64,000 nucleotides of DNA from Achromobacter xylosoxidans (GCF_001457475.1 NZ_LN831029.1:1178001-1242000), one strand, 5' to 3'; shown: positions 17,413 through 27,217, counted from the stretch's first letter. The notes: generated by a model not told the origin, from the letters alone. Numbers and translations: made by a program.

Positions 17413-18823
17413 CGGACTTCTGAAGTGGTTGATGATCCCCGTGGCCCTGGTGGTGCTGTTCGTCGGCATCCGTCTGTTCTCGGGCGGCAGTTCCTCGGCG
17501 CCGTCGCAGGCCGTTGCGGGAAGCCAGCTCACGCCAGAGGAGATGAAGGCGCTGGGCATCGAGGGCGATACCCCGCGCGACACCGTGGCGACGCTCGTGG
17601 CCCAAGTGAAGCAGTTACGCACCGAGCTTCAGACCGCGCTCTCGGACAACAAGTCCCAGCGAGAAGAAAACCAGCGCCTGCGCCAGCGCGAGAACGCGAT
17701 CGACCAGCGCATCAATTCGGCGCTGGAGGCCGAACGCGCCAACCTGCGCCGTGACCAGGAACAAGCCGCCAGTGCGCGCCAGCAGACCGAGGGGCTGCTG
17801 GCCGACCTGCAGCGCCGCCTGGACAGCATCGGCGGGCGCGATGGCGGCCATGCCGACCTGCCGGTCGGTCTCGGTTTACGCGATGGCGATGAGGCCGGCA
17901 TGGAGGGTGGCGTGCGCTGGGTGGAGCCGGACGACGCAAAGAAGGCCGAGGGTCGCTCAGGCGCCAACGGCGGCTTGAGCTTCCCGACCAGCTTCGGGCC
18001 TGCGCAACGCACGCTGGAAACCACGGCAGAGACCGTGGTCAATGCCGGGGCGCGGGCTGCCGGGGTCAAGAGTGCCACGCCTGTCTATACCGTGCCGACG
18101 AACTCCACGCTGATGGGATCCGTGGCGATGACGGCCCTCATCGGTCGCGTGCCTGTAGACGGCACCGTGAACGATCCGTATCCGTTCAAAGTGCTGGTCG
18201 GCCCGGACAACCTCACCGCAAACGGCATCGACATCCCCGACGTCGCCGGCGCGGTGTTTTCCGGCACCGCCTCCGGCGACTGGACGCTTTCTTGCGTGCG
18301 CGGCCAGGTGCGCAGCATCACCTTCGTCTTCCACGACGGGACGATTCGCACCATCCCCGATGACGGCAACGGCAACCAGCAGAACAGTCAGCAGCAGAAC
18401 TCCCAAACCGGGGGGCTGGGCTGGATCAGCGATCCCTACGGCATTCCGTGCGTCAGCGGCGAGCGGCGCAGCAACGCCCAGCAGTACCTCGGCTCGCAGG
18501 CCCTGATCACCGCGGCCGGTGCCGGCGTGGCCTCTTTGATCGACAGCGACAGCGGCCAGATGTCCTATGTGGGTGCGGACGGCTCCATCGGCAGCGTTGG
18601 CATCTCGGGCAATGAGGCCATGGGCCGCATTCTGGCCGGTGGTGTGCGCGACATGGCCGATTGGGTCAACAAGTTGTATGGCCAGGCGTTCGCCGCCGTC
18701 TATGTGCAGCCCGGCGCCAAGGTCGCCGTCCATCTCGAAAAACCACTCGCCATCGACTTCGATCCCGAAGGCCGCAAGGTCGATCACCGCGCAGGAGAAA
18801 GCCATGCTCTCGAACTTGACTAA
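17402..18823 (+). CDS. ICE protein, PFL_4705 family (TIGR03752), VirB10/TraB-like
   Basis: 473 residues from the ATG at 17402. A membrane anchor near residues 7-25 is followed by a coiled coil (about 60-140, with QREENQRLRQRENAIDQRIN), a Gly/Asp-rich linker, and a C-terminal beta-barrel domain with VYTVPTNSTLMGSVAMTAL. This is the VirB10/TraB plan, spanning from inner to outer membrane. The Asn/Gln run near 325 is a low-complexity loop. It overlaps the following lipoprotein gene by 20 bases. Confidence 0.88.
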   Translation: MRSNGLLKWLMIPVALVVLFVGIRLFSGGSSSAPSQAVAGSQLTPEEMKALGIEGDTPRDTVATLVAQVKQLRTELQTALSDNKSQREENQRLRQRENAIDQRINSALEAERANLRRDQEQAASARQQTEGLLADLQRRLDSIGGRDGGHADLPVGLGLRDGDEAGMEGGVRWVEPDDAKKAEGRSGANGGLSFPTSFGPAQRTLETTAETVVNAGARAAGVKSATPVYTVPTNSTLMGSVAMTALIGRVPVDGTVNDPYPFKVLVGPDNLTANGIDIPDVAGAVFSGTASGDWTLSCVRGQVRSITFVFHDGTIRTIPDDGNGNQQNSQQQNSQTGGLGWISDPYGIPCVSGERRSNAQQYLGSQALITAAGAGVASLIDSDSGQMSYVGADGSIGSVGISGNEAMGRILAGGVRDMADWVNKLYGQAFAAVYVQPGAKVAVHLEKPLAIDFDPEGRKVDHRAGESHALELD

Positions 18824-19247
18824 GACACTCGCGCTGGTCGTGGCCGTTGCGCTGCTCGGCGGCTGCGCCACCAGCAAGGAAAAGCTGCTGCCACACGGCG
18901 ATAACACGATGATGGACATCTGGAACCAGAACGCCGGGGACGGCGCTATCGGCGGTGCGGGCCAGGTGGCGCGCCGCCAGTTGCTCGATGCGCGCCAGAG
19001 CCTGCGCCGGCCGCTCACCGATGCGGATGTGCAGGCCGCACCAGCCGAGCAGATGCGTTACACGCGCACCGCACGCAACGAGATCCACCGCCAGTTCCTG
19101 CGCCTGCCGAACCCCGACCTGGTGATGTACGTGTATCCGCACCTGGCTGGCACCGACCCCGTTCCGGTGCCGGGCTATACGACCGTCTTCCCCCTGTACC
19201 AGCGCGTGCAGTACGCCATGCCGGGCGAGCGCGTGGAGGACTACTGA
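18804..19247 (+). CDS. ICE conjugation lipoprotein (TIGR03751, VirB7/TraV-like)
   Basis: 147 residues from the ATG at 18804. Lipobox LLGGC puts the acylated Cys at residue 21. The C-terminal RLPNPDLVMYVYPHLAG is the conserved block of TIGR03751. Outer-membrane lipoproteins in this operon position stabilise the core complex like VirB7/TraV. The stop and the VirB4 start share TGATG. Confidence 0.9.
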   Translation: MLSNLTKTLALVVAVALLGGCATSKEKLLPHGDNTMMDIWNQNAGDGAIGGAGQVARRQLLDARQSLRRPLTDADVQAAPAEQMRYTRTARNEIHRQFLRLPNPDLVMYVYPHLAGTDPVPVPGYTTVFPLYQRVQYAMPGERVEDY

Positions 19248-22126
19248 TGCGCGTGAAACTCCCATGGCTCAAGCTCGCCGCTGTCAGCACCGGGGACGAC
19301 GAACAGGCCGATGGCTGGCAGCGCCATGTCGAAGCCTTGCGGCAGGCGGGTATTCCCGAGCCTGGCACGGCGGTTCAGGGGCGCAAGCCAGCGACCGTGG
19401 CTGAAGAGCAGGCGTTGTATGACGTCGCGCCGTCCTTTGTCGAACTGCTGCCCTGGGTCGAGTTCCTTCCTGAGTCGAAATCCATGCTGCTGGAAGACGG
19501 CCAGTCCGTCGCCGCCTTCTTCGAGCTGGTGCCGCTGGGCACCGAGGGCCGCGAGCCGGCCTGGCTGGCGCAGGCTCGCGATGCGCTGGAGAACGCGCTC
19601 CAGGACAGCTTCGACGAGCTGGATGACAATCCCTGGGTCGTGCAGTTGTATGCCCAGGACGAGCCCAGCTTCGACCACTACATGCAGACCCTGCGCGACT
19701 ACGTGCAGCCGCGCGCCCGTGGCACGGCGTTCACGGAGTTTTACCTGCGCTTCTTCAGTCATCACTTGCGCGCAGTGGCCAAGCCTGGCGGCCTGTTCGA
19801 GGACACGGTGGTCACGCGCCTGCGCTGGCGCGGCCAGACGCGGCGGGTGCGGATGGTGGTCTACCGCCGCGCCGCCGGCCAGGCCAGCCGACGCGGCCAA
19901 ACACCGGAGCAAATGCTGAGCATTGTGTGCGACCGTCTGTGCGGCGGCCTGGCGAACGCCGGCATCCAGGCGCGGCGCATGGATGCTGCCGATGTGCACG
20001 ACTGGCTGCTGCGCTGGTTCAATCCCCGTCCTACGCTACTCGGCCCTGGAGCGGAAGCCCGGGAGCGCTTCTACGCATTGGCGGGCTACCCTGAGGAAAC
20101 GGAAGCCGACGAGATCGAACTGGCGAGCGGACGGGACTTCAGCCAGAGGCTGTTCTTCAGCCAGCCGCGCTCCGACGTGGCGCACGGAACCTGGCACTTC
20201 GACGGTATGCCGCACCGGGTGCTGGTCACAGACCGGCTGCGCATGCCGCCCGGCACCGGCCACCTGACCGGCGAAACCCGCAAGGGCGATGCCATCAACA
20301 CGCTGTTCGATCAGATGCCGGAAGACACGGTGATGTCCCTGACGATGGTCGTCACGCCGCAGGACGTTCTCGAATCGGATCTGAACCACCTGGCGAAGAA
20401 GGCCGTGGGCGAAACCCTGGCGTCCGAGCAGACGCTCAGGGACGTGCAGGAGGCCCGATCGCTCATCGGCAGCGCCCACAAGCTCTATCGCGGCACGCTG
20501 GCGTTTTACCTGCGAGGGCGCGACGAAGCCGAGTTGGACCGGCGGGGTCTGGACCTGGCCACCGTCATGCTCAACGCCGGCCTGCAGCCGGTGCGCGAAG
20601 ACGACGAAGTGGCTCCGCTCAACAGCTATCTGCGCTGGTTGCCGTGCTGCTACAACCCCGGCCAGGATCTGCGCAAGTGGTACACGCAATTGATGTTCGC
20701 GCAGCACGTCGCGAACCTGTCGCCGGTGTGGGGGCGCGCCCAGGGTACAGGGCATCCCGGCATCACGATGTTCAATCGCGGTGGCGGAACGATTACCTTC
20801 GATCCGCTGAACAGGCTGGATCGGCAGATGAATGCCCACCTGTTCCTGTTCGGCCCGACCGGCTCGGGCAAGTCCGCCACGCTCAACAACCTGCTCAACC
20901 AGGTTACGGCGATCTACCGGCCACGCCTCTTCATTGTCGAAGCCGGGAACAGCTTCGGCTTGTTCAGCGAATTCGCCCGCAAGCTCGGCCTCACGGTCAA
21001 CCGCGTCAAGCTGGCGCCCGGCTCGGGCATCACCCTGGCGCCGTTCGCGGACGCACGCCGGCTGATCGAAACGCCCAGCGCCGTGCAGACGCTCGACGCC
21101 GACGCGCTGGATGACGACCAACCACCGCAAGCTGCAGCCGCCGAGGCGGACGAGCAGCGCGACGTTCTGGGCGAACTGGAGATCACCGCGCGGCTGATGA
21201 TCACCGGCGGCGAAGAGAAGGAAGAAGCTCGCATGACGCGGGCCGACCGCTCGCTGATCCGCCAGTGCATCCTCGAAGCGGCTCAGCGCTGCCACGGCGA
21301 AGGCGGCGAGAGCCGCACGGTGCTCACGCGCGATGTGCGCGATGCGCTGCGCACTCGCGGCCAGGACCCCACGCTGCCCGAAATGCGACGCGTGCGACTG
21401 CTGGAGATGGCGGACGCGATGGATATGTTCTGCCAAGGCAGCGACGGCGAGATGTTCGATCGGCCTGGCACCCCGTGGCCGGAGGCTGACATCACCCTGG
21501 TCGATCTGGCGACCTACGCCCGTGAGGGCTACAACGCGCAGTTGTCGATCGCCTACATCTCGCTCATCAGCACCGTCAACAACATCGCCGAACGCGATCA
21601 ATACCTTGGCCGCCCAATCATCAATGTGACCGACGAAGGTCACATCATCACAAAAAATCCGCTGCTCGCGCCCTACGTGGTCAAGATCACCAAGATGTGG
21701 CGCAAGTTGGGGGCCTGGTTCTGGCTCGCCACGCAGAACATTGACGACCTGCCGCGCGCCGCGGAACCCATGCTATCTATGATCGAATGGTGGGTATGCC
21801 TTTCAATGCCACCCGATGAGGTCGAGAAGATCGCGCGCTTTCGCGAGCTAACGCCCGCGCAGAAGGCGCTGATGCTGTCGGCACGCAAGGAGGCTGGGAA
21901 GTTCACCGAGGGTGTCATCCTCTCCAAGAGCATGGAAGTGCTGTTCCGGGCTGTGCCGCCCAGCCTGTATCTCGCGCTCGCGCAAACTGAGCCCGAAGAG
22001 AAGGCCGAGCGCTATCAGCTCATGCAGCAGTATGGCATCAGCGAATTGGACGCAGCGTTCAAGGTGGCCGAGAAGATCGACCAGGCGCGCGGCATCGAGT
22101 CGCCGGCATTGAACCTGCCTCAATGA
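19247..22126 (+). CDS. Conjugative transfer ATPase, VirB4/TraC type (PFL_4706, TIGR03744)
   Basis: 959 residues. Walker A GPTGSGKS is at 536-543 (Lys542), and INVTDEGHIITKN near 795 carries the Walker B acidic pair. An acidic insert (about 615-650) separates the motor elements, as is usual for the family. The N-terminal 450 residues form the VirB4 membrane-docking and interaction part. The protein powers pilus assembly and substrate transfer at the inner membrane. It is full length and coupled to the lipoprotein gene. Confidence 0.94.
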   Translation: MRVKLPWLKLAAVSTGDDEQADGWQRHVEALRQAGIPEPGTAVQGRKPATVAEEQALYDVAPSFVELLPWVEFLPESKSMLLEDGQSVAAFFELVPLGTEGREPAWLAQARDALENALQDSFDELDDNPWVVQLYAQDEPSFDHYMQTLRDYVQPRARGTAFTEFYLRFFSHHLRAVAKPGGLFEDTVVTRLRWRGQTRRVRMVVYRRAAGQASRRGQTPEQMLSIVCDRLCGGLANAGIQARRMDAADVHDWLLRWFNPRPTLLGPGAEARERFYALAGYPEETEADEIELASGRDFSQRLFFSQPRSDVAHGTWHFDGMPHRVLVTDRLRMPPGTGHLTGETRKGDAINTLFDQMPEDTVMSLTMVVTPQDVLESDLNHLAKKAVGETLASEQTLRDVQEARSLIGSAHKLYRGTLAFYLRGRDEAELDRRGLDLATVMLNAGLQPVREDDEVAPLNSYLRWLPCCYNPGQDLRKWYTQLMFAQHVANLSPVWGRAQGTGHPGITMFNRGGGTITFDPLNRLDRQMNAHLFLFGPTGSGKSATLNNLLNQVTAIYRPRLFIVEAGNSFGLFSEFARKLGLTVNRVKLAPGSGITLAPFADARRLIETPSAVQTLDADALDDDQPPQAAAAEADEQRDVLGELEITARLMITGGEEKEEARMTRADRSLIRQCILEAAQRCHGEGGESRTVLTRDVRDALRTRGQDPTLPEMRRVRLLEMADAMDMFCQGSDGEMFDRPGTPWPEADITLVDLATYAREGYNAQLSIAYISLISTVNNIAERDQYLGRPIINVTDEGHIITKNPLLAPYVVKITKMWRKLGAWFWLATQNIDDLPRAAEPMLSMIEWWVCLSMPPDEVEKIARFRELTPAQKALMLSARKEAGKFTEGVILSKSMEVLFRAVPPSLYLALAQTEPEEKAERYQLMQQYGISELDAAFKVAEKIDQARGIESPALNLPQ

Positions 22127-22144
22127 CTATCGGAGAAGGACATC

Positions 22145-22918
22145 GTGTCCAAGCTACCGCCCATTCCGATTCAGTTGCAGACGTTTCGCAAGCATCTGCG
22201 TGACCGACGTGCTCTGCGCTGGGCAGTTGTCGGCGTGCTGATCGCGGTGCCGGCAATCTGGTTCCTGATGACTTCGCAGGACATGCCTAGCGCAAGGCGT
22301 TCCTCAGCTGCGGGTACCGCGCAGGTATCGGGTCCGCCTTGGCTTCTGGGCAATCCTGACGCGCGCTTCACCGTCGTCTTCTATGCCGACCTGGAGTGCC
22401 CGTACTGCAAGGCGTATTCACCGCAGATTCGGCAGTGGGTCTCCGAGCACGAGGACGTCAACCTGCGATGGCACCACATGCCGCTGACCGTCCATGAACC
22501 CGCCGCCGGCCAGGAGGCTCGTCTGGTCGAGTGCGCTGGTCTGGCCGGTGGGCATGAGGCGTTCTGGTCTGCCGTGCAGTGGGTCTATGCCAACACGCGC
22601 GGTGATGGGCAAGGTCTGGCGAACCTGGAAGCGTTCCCCGGCGTGTCCGCCGAGATCAAGTCGTGCATAAGCAGCGAACAGACCGCAAGCATCGTGCAGT
22701 CCCAGGCCGGGGAAGCGGCCAAGTCGGGAATCACGGCGACGCCTTCGCTGCGCCTTGTTGATCACTCCAGCGGCAAGAGCGTCTTGCTGCCTGGCCCTGT
22801 GCCTGGCGATGCGCTGCTGTCGGCGATCGATATGCTCGCTGCCGGCGACGCCGCCGAACCGCCAGCAGATGTCCCGTCGTCCCCGTCTGACGCAACGGTC
22901 ACGGGATCACCCCAGTGA
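22145..22918 (+). CDS. DsbG/DsbC-like thioredoxin-fold protein of the ICE
   Basis: 257 residues starting at GTG 22145 (an upstream AGAAGGA acts as the ribosome site). There is a signal anchor around residues 30-48, then a thioredoxin-fold domain with active site Cys85-Pro-Tyr-Cys88 in DLECPYCKAY and a cis-Pro region (GITATPSLRL). It is probably a periplasmic disulfide oxidase or isomerase that folds Cys-rich conjugation proteins such as the PFL_4710 and 4711 products. It is standard in this position after the VirB4 gene. Confidence 0.88.
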   Translation: MSKLPPIPIQLQTFRKHLRDRRALRWAVVGVLIAVPAIWFLMTSQDMPSARRSSAAGTAQVSGPPWLLGNPDARFTVVFYADLECPYCKAYSPQIRQWVSEHEDVNLRWHHMPLTVHEPAAGQEARLVECAGLAGGHEAFWSAVQWVYANTRGDGQGLANLEAFPGVSAEIKSCISSEQTASIVQSQAGEAAKSGITATPSLRLVDHSSGKSVLLPGPVPGDALLSAIDMLAAGDAAEPPADVPSSPSDATVTGSPQ

Positions 22919-22940
22919 CCAAGGACTCGAAGACCTGTGC

Positions 22941-23438
22941 TTATTCGGCAATCTTCTTACGAGCCTCGCGCACTCCCATCTTGAGCACTTCACGCACGCG
23001 CAGGAGCTGGGCCGCGCGAGGCGTGACCTTGCCGGTTTCCCACTTGTAGACGCTCAGGGGCGACGCATCGAGCAGTTGGGCCATCTCTTTCTGGCTCATC
23101 TGGAACGCCTTTCGCTTGGCGAGCAACGCCTCGTGGCTGAAAACGAAGGGGCGTCCGCCTCGCTTCGGGGATACCGCCGCGCCTGCGGCGCCAGGAACTC
23201 GAGACGCATCGGCGGCCTGGCTTCCTGAAGGCTGACGACCGATCGATGCCAGTGACTTTTCCAGCGCCTTGGCCAGCCCGCGCACCTGCCCGGCCAGCGC
23301 CTTGACGTCTCGCTTGAGCGCGGCGATTTCGCCACGCTGGCTGGCGGTCAACTTGCGCAGGGAAGTGATATCCCCCTTGTTCTCCTTGCGCGCTATTCGG
23401 GCTACTTCCGATCGGAAAGATTCAGAAAACGCGGTCAT
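22941..23438 (-). CDS. Xre-family regulator with N-terminal coiled coil
   Basis: 165 residues. The N-terminal half is helical and coiled-coil-like (SQRGEIAALKRDVKALAGQV). A linker follows, then a C-terminal Cro/CI-type HTH at about 110-160 (MSQKEMAQLLDASPLSVYKW). It points against the tra genes and lies between the DsbG-like gene and the third tra block, with an HU gene beside it. The HTH at the far C-terminus and the coiled coil in front are unusual for a simple repressor. Its targets are unknown. Confidence 0.75.
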   Translation of the reverse strand: MTAFSESFRSEVARIARKENKGDITSLRKLTASQRGEIAALKRDVKALAGQVRGLAKALEKSLASIGRQPSGSQAADASRVPGAAGAAVSPKRGGRPFVFSHEALLAKRKAFQMSQKEMAQLLDASPLSVYKWETGKVTPRAAQLLRVREVLKMGVREARKKIAE

Positions 23439-23536
23439 GGTGTCTTGTGGCCCTGGCGCCGTTGGGGTGGATGGAGGTCGTGCAAAGGATAACCGTCGCC
23501 TGGTGCTTGCCAGTGGAGGCGACCATCAAGATGGGC

Positions 23537-23848
23537 TTACTTACCCGCCTTCTCGGCCTTGCGCTTGGCGGCCTTGGGATCGACCACGGCCTTGAACTTG
23601 GCGCCGGCCACGAATTTCGGCACGGTCGATGCCGGAATCTTCAGGGCGGCACCGGTGGCGGGGTTCTTGCCGGTGCGCGCGGCACGCTTGGCGGACTTGA
23701 ACGTGCCGAAGCCTACGAGCTGTACCGCATCGCCTTTCTTCACGGCGGTTTGAATGGTGTCGATCAAGGTGTCGAGCACGGCGTTGGCCGTCGCTTTTGA
23801 CAGGTCGTTCTTGGTTGCCAGGATTTCAACGAGTTGGGCGCGGTTCAT
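23537..23848 (-). CDS. HU-family DNA-binding protein
   Basis: 103 residues. The HU/IHF fold is clear: MNRAQLVEILA helix, VGFGTFKSAKRAARTGKNP saddle, and a variant of the intercalating arm sequence (ALKIPASTVPKFVAGAKFK). A Lys/Ala-rich tail (KAAKRKAEKAGK) extends beyond standard HU (about 90 residues). It is an element-encoded nucleoid protein that could shape ICE DNA for excision, transfer or silencing of the cargo (inference). Confidence 0.93.
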   Translation of the reverse strand: MNRAQLVEILATKNDLSKATANAVLDTLIDTIQTAVKKGDAVQLVGFGTFKSAKRAARTGKNPATGAALKIPASTVPKFVAGAKFKAVVDPKAAKRKAEKAGK

Positions 23849-24056
23849 ATGTTGGCTTCGATAAATAACGGAGAAACCGATATTTATAGCCGATTCTCAT
23901 CCTCTTCGGTTCAACGGCGATTCCCTCCGATTTAGACGGCATGGCGGCATTGCGTGCATGGACCAATACGGGTGCGTCGGACTGCGCATTGTTTGTAGGT
24001 CCCGGATCGGGTTCGGCGTTTGACTATGGCCCTGATCAACTTTCGGGGCATGCGAC

Positions 24057-24503
24057 ATGCCAGCATCCTTTTCCAAATTCGCATCAGGCTGGCGAACCCT
24101 GGGCCTGGCCGTTGCGCTACCGGCGTCGCTGGCGGTCTTCAGCCCGGCGACGTACGCCGCCGACGTGGTGGTCGTCACCGACAGCCATTATCCGGTCAAG
24201 ACCATGGGCGGCGAGCGTTTGATCGAGCTGGACGAAGCGTCCCGTATCGAAGCCGAGCTTTCCGCGCAACTGCCCGCCGATGCCGAGCAGGCGTCCGCCA
24301 TCGTCAAGGGCCGGCTGGACAAGGGCGGTGCTGACCTCCAGCGCCGCGCCGCGTCCGCCTACCAGGGCGTTGCCGACGCCTGGAGCCTGGGCATCACCAC
24401 CATTCCGGCCGTTGTGGTGGATCAGCGCTACGTGGTCTATGGCGAGACGGACGTGGCCCGCGCCATCGCGCGCATCGAACGGCACCGGAGGGCAGCGCCG
24501 TGA
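24057..24503 (+). CDS. ICE protein, PFL_4709 family (TIGR03757), copy A
   Basis: 148 residues with a signal peptide (ending around ATYAAD). The conserved C-terminal block, YQGVADAWSLGITTIPAVVV then YVVYGETDV, defines TIGR03757. The fold is probably thioredoxin-like without the CxxC (TrbC-like), and the protein is periplasmic. It overlaps the PFL_4710 gene by 4 bases. A diverged second copy lies at 60784-61215; the two share the end much better than the beginning. Confidence 0.88.
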   Translation: MPASFSKFASGWRTLGLAVALPASLAVFSPATYAADVVVVTDSHYPVKTMGGERLIELDEASRIEAELSAQLPADAEQASAIVKGRLDKGGADLQRRAASAYQGVADAWSLGITTIPAVVVDQRYVVYGETDVARAIARIERHRRAAP

Positions 24504-25447
24504 GCCGCCCATTCAATCTGCTTCGCCGCGCGCGGGTTGCTGTTGCCTCAGCTTTGCTGCTCAGCGCCACGGGCAGCTATGCCCTGAACACGGCCACCAT
24601 CGTTTCGTCCGTTATGTCGCCGGACTGCCTGGAATACCGGGTCGTGGGGATTTGCTATTGGCTGTACTGCACCTGGGGCGGCTGCACGGTGCGCACGTCC
24701 GTGAAGGTGCGCCACTACATCCCCGACGCCGTCGTTTCGTCCTACTCGGACACGGGCGCGAACCCCTGGGTCGAAGTGCGGGCCATGAGCATGCCCAACC
24801 CAACGGCCGAGGCCGGCGGCGACGGTACGACCAACGAAGGTCACGAAAACAATCTCGCACGCTTCAAGAACGCCGACGTCATCGGCCACCCGGGCGCCGA
24901 AGTGTTCAACCGGTTCGTCTCGTCCTCGGGCTACTTCTGCGCGGGTGCGGGCACGGCGTTCATGCCGTACCTGCTCAGCACTCTGGACACGCTAGCCTGG
25001 CGCTACAACGTCCCCGAGATGGCTTACCCGGAGGCGTTGATCCCCGGCATGCGCGAGATCGGCGCGCGCACAACCCTGAACCTGTGGGGAGCCGTCTACC
25101 CGCGTGGCGGTTTCCTGCACCAGCCCGATGACCACAAGGCCGGTGCCGTGGTGGCCCAACGTGCGGGCGATGTCGTCACGCGACGCGGCCAATTGCACGT
25201 CTACCAGCCTTTGCTCGCCACTTCCCGCGACGGCTACTGGCCTGCGGGTGCTCTGATGGAGGGCGATGCCTCGACCGGCAAGTGGCAGGAACTTACCCCT
25301 GTCCTGTCTTCGTCCTGCACGGTATTCCCGCGCAGCGGCTTTCTGACCCAGGCCCAGCAAGGTGATTACGCGTGGGCGCTGTGGCGGCCCTATGCCTGCT
25401 GCGAGCGCAGGGGCCAGGTGTTCCTCGGCAGTGTCGATTTCCTATGA
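24500..25447 (+). CDS. ICE protein, PFL_4710 family (TIGR03756, TraU-like), copy A
   Basis: 315 residues with a signal peptide (SALLLSATGSYA). It is a Cys-rich secreted protein: CLEYRVVGICYWLYCTWGGC lies within residues 50-75, with paired Cys near the end (YACCERRG). The family corresponds to TraU, a periplasmic protein needed for DNA transfer in F-like systems. Many disulfides fit the DsbG-like enzyme encoded earlier. Copy B at 61212-62147 is very similar in the body. Confidence 0.9.
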   Translation: MSRPFNLLRRARVAVASALLLSATGSYALNTATIVSSVMSPDCLEYRVVGICYWLYCTWGGCTVRTSVKVRHYIPDAVVSSYSDTGANPWVEVRAMSMPNPTAEAGGDGTTNEGHENNLARFKNADVIGHPGAEVFNRFVSSSGYFCAGAGTAFMPYLLSTLDTLAWRYNVPEMAYPEALIPGMREIGARTTLNLWGAVYPRGGFLHQPDDHKAGAVVAQRAGDVVTRRGQLHVYQPLLATSRDGYWPAGALMEGDASTGKWQELTPVLSSSCTVFPRSGFLTQAQQGDYAWALWRPYACCERRGQVFLGSVDFL

Positions 25448-25457
25448 GGGCGCAGCG

Positions 25458-26852
25458 ATGAAGCGTTCAGCATCGACGAATATCTGCCACTCGGCATACT
25501 GCATGGTGCGTCCTGCAGCACTGGCTGCGGCGCTTGCCTTGGGTTGTGGCGTGGCCTGGGCACAGGTGGGATTCCAGAACAGCGGCCCCGTCATCGGCGA
25601 TGACGTCATGTATTCCATCGGTGGTGGCAGCGCGGTCTCCATGGGGCGCGCTGCTGGCATGCGCTCGATCGGCGTTGGCGTCGGTTGGAACAGCAACCTG
25701 ATCTGCGGCGACATGAGCATCCAGACCACCCTGCGCAACCAGCTCAACGGCATCACGAACGGCTTCCAGCAGATCATGAGCAGCGTCATCCAGAGCGCGA
25801 CCAGCGCCGTGGCGTCATTGCCTGCGCTGATCATCCAGCGAGCCGATCCCGGTTTGTATAATCTGCTTACAAATGGCGTGCTGCAAGCGCGGCTGGATTT
25901 CGACCGTTCCAAGCTGACATGCCGCGCCATGGCCGAGCGGATGGCCGATGCCGCTGGGGGCCAGCTTGGCTGGAGCCAGATGGCCGAAGGTCTGGCGTTG
26001 CGCGATGCGGTGTCGAGCACGGACGCGGTGTCAGCCATCGAGCAGGCTGAAAGCCGCCGGGGCAACGACGGCGTGCCCTGGGTCGGGGGCAGCAATGCCG
26101 GCGGTTCCGGCCAAGCCGCGATCAGGATCGTCGGTGACGTGACCCGTGCGGGCTACAACCTGGTCAACGGCCGCGGCGTGACCGATACATCAGCCATCTC
26201 CACTGCCAGTTGCGCCAGCCTGTCCTGCCAGACATGGACCTCGCCGCAGCAGGCCGTCGAATGGGCCACGCGGGTGCTGGGCGAGAAAGAGCAGCGCACG
26301 TGTGAGGCCTGCACAAAGACCGAGACGGTGCCCGGGGTGGGCTTGACGCCGCTGATCCAGGAGGAATACGACGCCAAGCTGCAGGCGCTGCAAGAGCTGA
26401 TCACCAAGGCCAAGAACACCACGCCGGAGAACCTGCGCCAGGCCGGCAGCGCATCGCTGCCGATCACGCGCGGGGTCATCGAGGCGCTGCGCGACGAGCC
26501 GGACCAGGACCTGCTGGCGCGGCGCCTTGCATCCGAAGTGGCGTTGGCGTCGGTGCTGGAGAAGGCGTTGCTGCTCCAGCGCACGCTGCTGACTGGCAAG
26601 AAGGAGCCCAATGTCGCGGCCAACAAGTTGGCGGTCGAGGCCGTGAACCACGAGAGCGACACGCTCGACCGGGAGATCCGCAACCTCAAGACCGAGCTGG
26701 AACTGCGCCGCGAGCTGGCGAACAACTCGCCCATGGCCATCATCCAGCGCCACGGAACGCGTGCGGCCGGCTCACGCGGCATCTACGAAGGCGACCCGGT
26801 GCCCAACCGCCTCGACCAGTTGCAGAAGGGCAATCCGGGAGGCCGGCCATGA
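25458..26852 (+). CDS. ICE protein, PFL_4711 family (TIGR03755, TraH-like), copy A
   Basis: 464 residues from the ATG at 25458; the frame back to 25362 is upstream run-on. A signal peptide ends at AWAQVG. GVGWNSNLICGDM and the C-terminal helical region (YEGDPVPNRLDQLQKGNPGG) are typical of TIGR03755, a TraH-like periplasmic protein. Copy B (62158-63552) has exactly the same length and by eye is about 85-90% identical. Position IIQRADPG here reads IIQCADPG in copy B, so copy A lacks one Cys. Confidence 0.9.
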   Translation: MKRSASTNICHSAYCMVRPAALAAALALGCGVAWAQVGFQNSGPVIGDDVMYSIGGGSAVSMGRAAGMRSIGVGVGWNSNLICGDMSIQTTLRNQLNGITNGFQQIMSSVIQSATSAVASLPALIIQRADPGLYNLLTNGVLQARLDFDRSKLTCRAMAERMADAAGGQLGWSQMAEGLALRDAVSSTDAVSAIEQAESRRGNDGVPWVGGSNAGGSGQAAIRIVGDVTRAGYNLVNGRGVTDTSAISTASCASLSCQTWTSPQQAVEWATRVLGEKEQRTCEACTKTETVPGVGLTPLIQEEYDAKLQALQELITKAKNTTPENLRQAGSASLPITRGVIEALRDEPDQDLLARRLASEVALASVLEKALLLQRTLLTGKKEPNVAANKLAVEAVNHESDTLDREIRNLKTELELRRELANNSPMAIIQRHGTRAAGSRGIYEGDPVPNRLDQLQKGNPGGRP

Positions 26853-27217
26853 GCGCGGTGCGCATGACCTGGCGCCCCTTGCGCTGGCTGTTCAGCCGGC
26901 GCGCGGCGAAGACGCTGCTGTGGACGGTGATCATCGTCGTCGCCGCGGTGGGGGCCAACATCGCCGGCATCTATCTGGTCGGCAGCGTGGCGGGCTGGGA
27001 ACGTTGGCTGGCCGCGGCCGCAGGGTACTTCTTCATCTGGCGGCTGTGCCTTTACGGAGCGACGGCCTATGGCTGGGTCTGGATGCGCCGCCGGTTGCTG
27101 GCGCGCGAAGACCAACAAGGGGCAGATTCACAGGCACGGAGACGCCTGATGCGCAGCGAGATCGCGTGCGTCGTGGCCATCGTGGCGCTGGAAGCCAGCC
27201 TGTGGATGCAGGGCTGA
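26849..27217 (+). CDS. Small ICE membrane protein upstream of TraG, copy A
   Basis: 122 residues with three hydrophobic segments: about 23-45, 52-72 and 105-118. GWERWLAAAAGYFFIWRLCL marks the middle segment. It is conserved by position between the PFL_4711 and TraG-N genes, and copy B is at 63549-63899. It is probably an inner-membrane accessory of TraG; function unknown. It overlaps the upstream gene by 4 bases. Confidence 0.75.
   Translation: MSAVRMTWRPLRWLFSRRAAKTLLWTVIIVVAAVGANIAGIYLVGSVAGWERWLAAAAGYFFIWRLCLYGATAYGWVWMRRRLLAREDQQGADSQARRRLMRSEIACVVAIVALEASLWMQG

Noticed and set aside
20036..21643. 535-codon antisense frame inside the VirB4 gene
   Set aside because: Shadow; the sense gene has Walker motifs and family length.
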